Source: Saccharospirillum sp. (GTDB lineage: Bacteria > Pseudomonadota > Gammaproteobacteria > Pseudomonadales > Natronospirillaceae). From it: a stretch of 64,000 nt of DNA. The translations under genes and the position numbers were made by a program. The stretch is taken from positions 1,178,001-1,242,000 of the forward strand of contig JAGYIL010000001.1 in the NCBI GenBank assembly GCA_018402545.1, in the 5' to 3' direction. The notes under the pieces are model-generated. The model ran no database searches and had not been told where the DNA came from. It saw only the letters and a program-made list of their open reading frames with translations. Position 1 is the first letter of the stretch. Each line of letters starts with the position of its first letter. Below, piece by piece: positions 61,004-64,000 of the stretch.

Positions 61004-63298
61004 TCAGTTTGTGGGAGAGAGGGAGTTGCTGTGTGCCGGGCGGCCCGGGGTACAAACCCGGTTACGACCGGTTTCCTTGGCGCGGTAAAGGGCATTATCG
61101 GCCAGTACCAACAGTTCATCCGGGTCGCTGCAGTGCTCTGGCCAGGTTGCAATGCCAGCCGAGAGGGTCAGATGCCCCAGATCCCGGTTCTCATGAAAGA
61201 TGGGCACCTGGTTCACAGCAAGGCGAATCTCTCCGGCCAGGGCTTTGGCATCGGCCGAGCTGGCACCGGGCAAGATGGCAATGAATTCTTCGCCGCCATA
61301 GCGGCACACCACATCGGTTTCCCGAAACCGGCTGCGCATGGTATCGGCGACCAGGCGCAGGGCTTCGTCGCCGGCCTGGTGTCCGTGCCGGTCGTTGAAC
61401 TGCTTAAAGTGGTCGAGATCGACCATGATGAAACTCAGTGGCACCTGGGTGCGCAGCGCAATGGCCGATTCCCGGGCATAGAGTTCATTAAAGTAGCGCC
61501 GGTTCTTCAGGCCGGTGAGCGAGTCCTCATACGACAGTGTTTCCAGCCGTTGTCTCAGGATCAGGCTCGACAGTACCACCCCTACCTTGTCCATCGCCTG
61601 GCGGATTGACTGAAACAATTGGCCGCGCCCGCTACGGCGTTCGCCTTCTGCGACCTGTTCAGGCAAGGCAATGATCAGCAGGCCCAGCACATCCGAGCCC
61701 CGGTCGACGTCTTCAACAGTAATGGAGAAGGCCCAGTAGGGGTAACCGTCAATATCGACCCGTGCCTGATTCATCGGGTCCAGGTAGGCAGAGGATGGGT
61801 TACCGGGAAGATCGTTTTTCGACCAGCTTTCAGGTAGCCCCGTTTCATGCTCGCCCCATCGTGCCATTAACGTGAACTCAGGTGTGGTACTGAATCGGCG
61901 ATACAGGGCGCCAACCAGAGGTTGAGTGTAGGCCGGCAGATCAGAGGCCAGATTGTCAAAACCCTGCACCAGTGACTGGCTGGCATGCAGGCGGGTGACC
62001 ATGTCGTTGAGCAGCAGGGTTTTTTCATGCTCGTAAGACAGAATTCGGGTACGCAAGCGTTCTTCGTCAGCCAGTGTTTCGAGCTTGCGGGTGCGTTCAT
62101 CGACTCTCAGCTCCAGTTGCTGATTCAGCGCGTACAGCTCCTGACGGGTTTGGTGATACTGGCGCAGCGATACGAGGCTTATGACGACGGAGAATGCAAG
62201 TCCGCCCCAACTCAGAGGTGTTTGGTTCCAGGGCAACAGTCCGTGTGCGACCGCCATGTCGACTAACAGGAGGACAGAATAGAGGGCGAAGCTGGCAATA
62301 ACGGCCAGTTGCTCCCGACTGACCGTGCGTAGATTGGGGGTGACTACAATGAACAGGGTGGTCAACGTTGCCAGTAACAGGTAGTCGAACACATAGAACG
62401 CTGAGGGCAGAATGATTAAACCCAGCAACGACAAAGCGAGCGATCCGACCAGGTAAAGCAGATGGCCCTGCCAGAGCCTGCGAATTAGCCTGAACCGGGT
62501 TTCAGGAAGCCATTGCTCGAGCAACAGTCCAATGGCGACGGGCACCATGAAATAGGCACCGGCTGCGATGTAGTCCCAGACAATGGGCTGGTAGAGCAGC
62601 AGCAGGCTGGCAGGACTTTCTGCTGTCACCATTAAAGCGGAGCACAGTGAGAACAGCCCCACGCTGACAAAGGTACGTCGCTGGGTTTCGATCAGTGCAA
62701 AAAATAAGGCCAGTACCGCAATCAGCAACGAGAAAGCGCTGGCAGCCAAGGCATCGGCTGAATTGACCAGCAGCGTCAGTACCTGATCCTGGCGAGAGTT
62801 GACCTTCACTTCTCCCCACAGACCGATGTCGCTGTAGCTGGAAAAAATGCGGAAATAAAGCGGTTTGCCGTCAAACCCTTCGGGGAGCGTGATCATGTGC
62901 CAGGGCCAGCCTTCGAAGGAGCCCTGGCCCTGCTTATCAAAGGTACCGTATTGGTAGATCTTTTCGCCATCCAGGTAGACTTCAGTAATCAAATCGACAC
63001 TGTAGATGTAGAGAATGGGCTCCCACCATTGATTCTCTGGCAAGGTGACCCGGTACCAGACGTTGGTTTGTCCGTTCCGCCCTGGCGGGTTTGAGGGAAA
63101 AGCGATGGATTGCCAGGCAGGGTTGTCAGGCGCATCCTGAGTCCATACGGGCACGCCGTCCGAGGTAAAGGGAGAGTCACCCCATCGGTACTGCCACCCT
63201 TGCTCCAGTGCCATGGCGGGCGATTGAGCGTGGCTGCCCAATGCCAGGGACCAGACCAGAGGCAGTGCCCACAGTGCTCTGAGAAATGCGTTTACCAT
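61004..63298 (-). CDS. membrane diguanylate cyclase with 7TM-DISM-like sensor
   Basis: This 764-residue protein makes cyclic di-GMP. A signal peptide (1-24) and a periplasmic jelly-roll-like domain (about 30-165, with VWYRVTLPENQWWEPILYIY) precede seven membrane helices (about 175-390). A coiled coil (about 385-425), a GAF-like region and a C-terminal GGDEF domain (about 585-750) follow. The active-site motif is GGEEF, and RETD five residues before it is an RxxD inhibitory site, so the enzyme should be active and product-inhibited. The layout matches 7TMR-DISM extracellular sensors that bind carbohydrate-like ligands. It stands alone in the respiratory block. No strong ribosome site is seen before the ATG. 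Confidence 0.88.
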   Translation of the reverse strand: MVNAFLRALWALPLVWSLALGSHAQSPAMALEQGWQYRWGDSPFTSDGVPVWTQDAPDNPAWQSIAFPSNPPGRNGQTNVWYRVTLPENQWWEPILYIYSVDLITEVYLDGEKIYQYGTFDKQGQGSFEGWPWHMITLPEGFDGKPLYFRIFSSYSDIGLWGEVKVNSRQDQVLTLLVNSADALAASAFSLLIAVLALFFALIETQRRTFVSVGLFSLCSALMVTAESPASLLLLYQPIVWDYIAAGAYFMVPVAIGLLLEQWLPETRFRLIRRLWQGHLLYLVGSLALSLLGLIILPSAFYVFDYLLLATLTTLFIVVTPNLRTVSREQLAVIASFALYSVLLLVDMAVAHGLLPWNQTPLSWGGLAFSVVISLVSLRQYHQTRQELYALNQQLELRVDERTRKLETLADEERLRTRILSYEHEKTLLLNDMVTRLHASQSLVQGFDNLASDLPAYTQPLVGALYRRFSTTPEFTLMARWGEHETGLPESWSKNDLPGNPSSAYLDPMNQARVDIDGYPYWAFSITVEDVDRGSDVLGLLIIALPEQVAEGERRSGRGQLFQSIRQAMDKVGVVLSSLILRQRLETLSYEDSLTGLKNRRYFNELYARESAIALRTQVPLSFIMVDLDHFKQFNDRHGHQAGDEALRLVADTMRSRFRETDVVCRYGGEEFIAILPGASSADAKALAGEIRLAVNQVPIFHENRDLGHLTLSAGIATWPEHCSDPDELLVLADNALYRAKETGRNRVCTPGRPAHSNSLSPTN

Positions 63299-63626
63299 AG
63301 GGGCTGAACACCACGAAAAACCTGAACATTAGTTATTCATTATAGATAAGGTCCGCAGGTTTGCCTTGCAAAATTGTTATTAAGGGAAGGGGGGGTATCG
63401 GCTCCTACTGAGAGAAGCAACTTTCTGTTGTTTTACGACATGGTTGATCTTGCAGGTTGTTGATCTGGATCAATGGACCACGGCCCGACAGGACTAGTCT
63501 GGTAGATGAAGTCACCGGGATCGCGCTGGTCAGTCAGGGTTTTTCAGTGACGAATCCCGAACTGAAGGTACCTGATACAAGTTGTAATGTTCAGGTTTAA
63601 TTGGGCATTAACGACAGGATAAGACC
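63299..63626. other. upstream region of hsp20
   Basis: This 328-base gap lies between the diguanylate cyclase start and the Hsp20 start. It holds the FNR/ANR-type box at 63460-63473. TAGTCT at 63495 could be a -10 that puts the box near -40. A G-rich run (63389-63398) lies nearer the cyclase gene. No other gene or repeat is seen. Confidence 0.5.
63460..63473 (+). promoter_or_regulatory. FNR/ANR-type operator upstream of hsp20
   Basis: TTGATCTGGATCAA matches the consensus TTGAT-N4-ATCAA perfectly. It is centred 160 bases upstream of the Hsp20 start, so a long untranslated leader or a second promoter would lie between. Confidence 0.8.
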
Positions 63627-64000
63627 ATGGAAAATACACATCAGTCCAAATCAAAACTGGCCCCCAAAAACTGGTTCAAACATGAAGACCGTCGCGAACT
63701 GTCGACCACCGACCGGCGCAAGCCGTTGTTTTCGCTGATACGCATGCGTGATGACATGGACCGGCTGTTTGACGAGGCGTTCGGTAGCATGCCTTTGCCA
63801 AGTCTGTTTGATGACACCGATTTTTTTGCGGGCAATTCCAACATTCTCAGACCCAACATTGATATTACTGAGAATAAGGGGAACTACGTCATCACCGCTG
63901 AAGTACCCGGTGTCGAAGAAAAGGATCTGAAACTGACCATGGAGCAGGACAGCCTGGTCATCAGTGGAGAAAAGCGCTCGGAACATGAAGAAAAGCAGGA
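63627..64000 (+). CDS. Hsp20-family small heat shock protein (partial, cut by window end)
   Basis: This is an ATP-independent chaperone that holds unfolding proteins. The first 124 codons are visible. A polar N-terminus (MENTHQSKSKLAPKNWFKH) is followed by MRDDMDRLFDEAFG, typical of the bacterial class A/Hsp20 lead, and the alpha-crystallin domain begins RPNIDITENKGNYVITAEVP, continuing VEEKDLKLTMEQDSLVISGE. The C-terminus is outside the window. AGGA lies 9 bases before the ATG at 63627. An FNR/ANR-type box upstream suggests induction at low oxygen. Confidence 0.9.
   Translation, partial: MENTHQSKSKLAPKNWFKHEDRRELSTTDRRKPLFSLIRMRDDMDRLFDEAFGSMPLPSLFDDTDFFAGNSNILRPNIDITENKGNYVITAEVPGVEEKDLKLTMEQDSLVISGEKRSEHEEKQ

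Overview
The window looks like chromosomal DNA of a marine, Gram-negative gammaproteobacterium, probably Oceanospirillales-like (Saccharospirillum/Reinekea type). This is inferred from gene content: a trmJ-cysE pair with a SuhB homologue beside it, a HexR-controlled Entner-Doudoroff cluster, a short-Q-loop cytochrome bd with cydDC, paired sodium symporter subunits, and sigma-54 activators. No rRNA, tRNA, CRISPR array or prophage was seen. Genes are dense on both strands.

Layout. 0-3 kb: an IS110-family (IS1111-group) transposase, a 127-bp tandem palindromic repeat and an RNase J-like nuclease. 3-6.5 kb: a minus-strand operon of a DUF442 rhodanese-like protein, a SulP anion transporter and a PspF-like sigma-54 activator. 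6.5-19.5 kb: mixed housekeeping and surface genes (Yip1-like membrane protein, lipoprotein, patatin, degenerate SuhB, trmJ, cysE, a transglutaminase-fold protein lacking its catalytic residues, an LpxH-like hydrolase, an ExeM-type secreted nuclease). 17.6-21.3 kb: an AcoR-like activator divergent from an aldehyde dehydrogenase that has a clear -24/-12 promoter. 22-29 kb: SulP plus tandem universal stress protein, LOG-family hydrolase, sodium:solute symporter pair and an RlmA-like methyltransferase.

29.5-52.8 kb is a nearly continuous carbohydrate supercluster: aceE-aceF, pyk, gap and hexR on the minus strand, and zwf-pgl-edd-glk-eda followed by a 1072-residue phosphorylase-kinase alpha/beta-like GH15 protein, malQ, an orphan MalK-type ATPase and a DUF4032 kinase-like protein on the plus strand. 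Together these genes could take glucans and glucose through the Entner-Doudoroff route to acetyl-CoA. HexR-like operators lie in front of zwf and gap. 53-64 kb is a respiration and stress block: cydABDC, a 1-Cys peroxiredoxin, a type II sulfide:quinone oxidoreductase, a membrane diguanylate cyclase and an Hsp20 gene cut by the window end. FNR/ANR-type boxes lie in front of cydA and hsp20.

The most striking unexplained signals are two. First, seven copies of a 113-200 bp intergenic palindromic element occur, all between 3 and 30 kb. They have a conserved loop, arms that differ between copies but remain mutually complementary, and an optional ~75-bp module in the loop. Second, a phosphorylase-kinase regulatory-subunit homologue and a protein-kinase-fold DUF4032 protein flank malQ and malK, which raises the question of a bacterial glucan-responsive kinase-like system.
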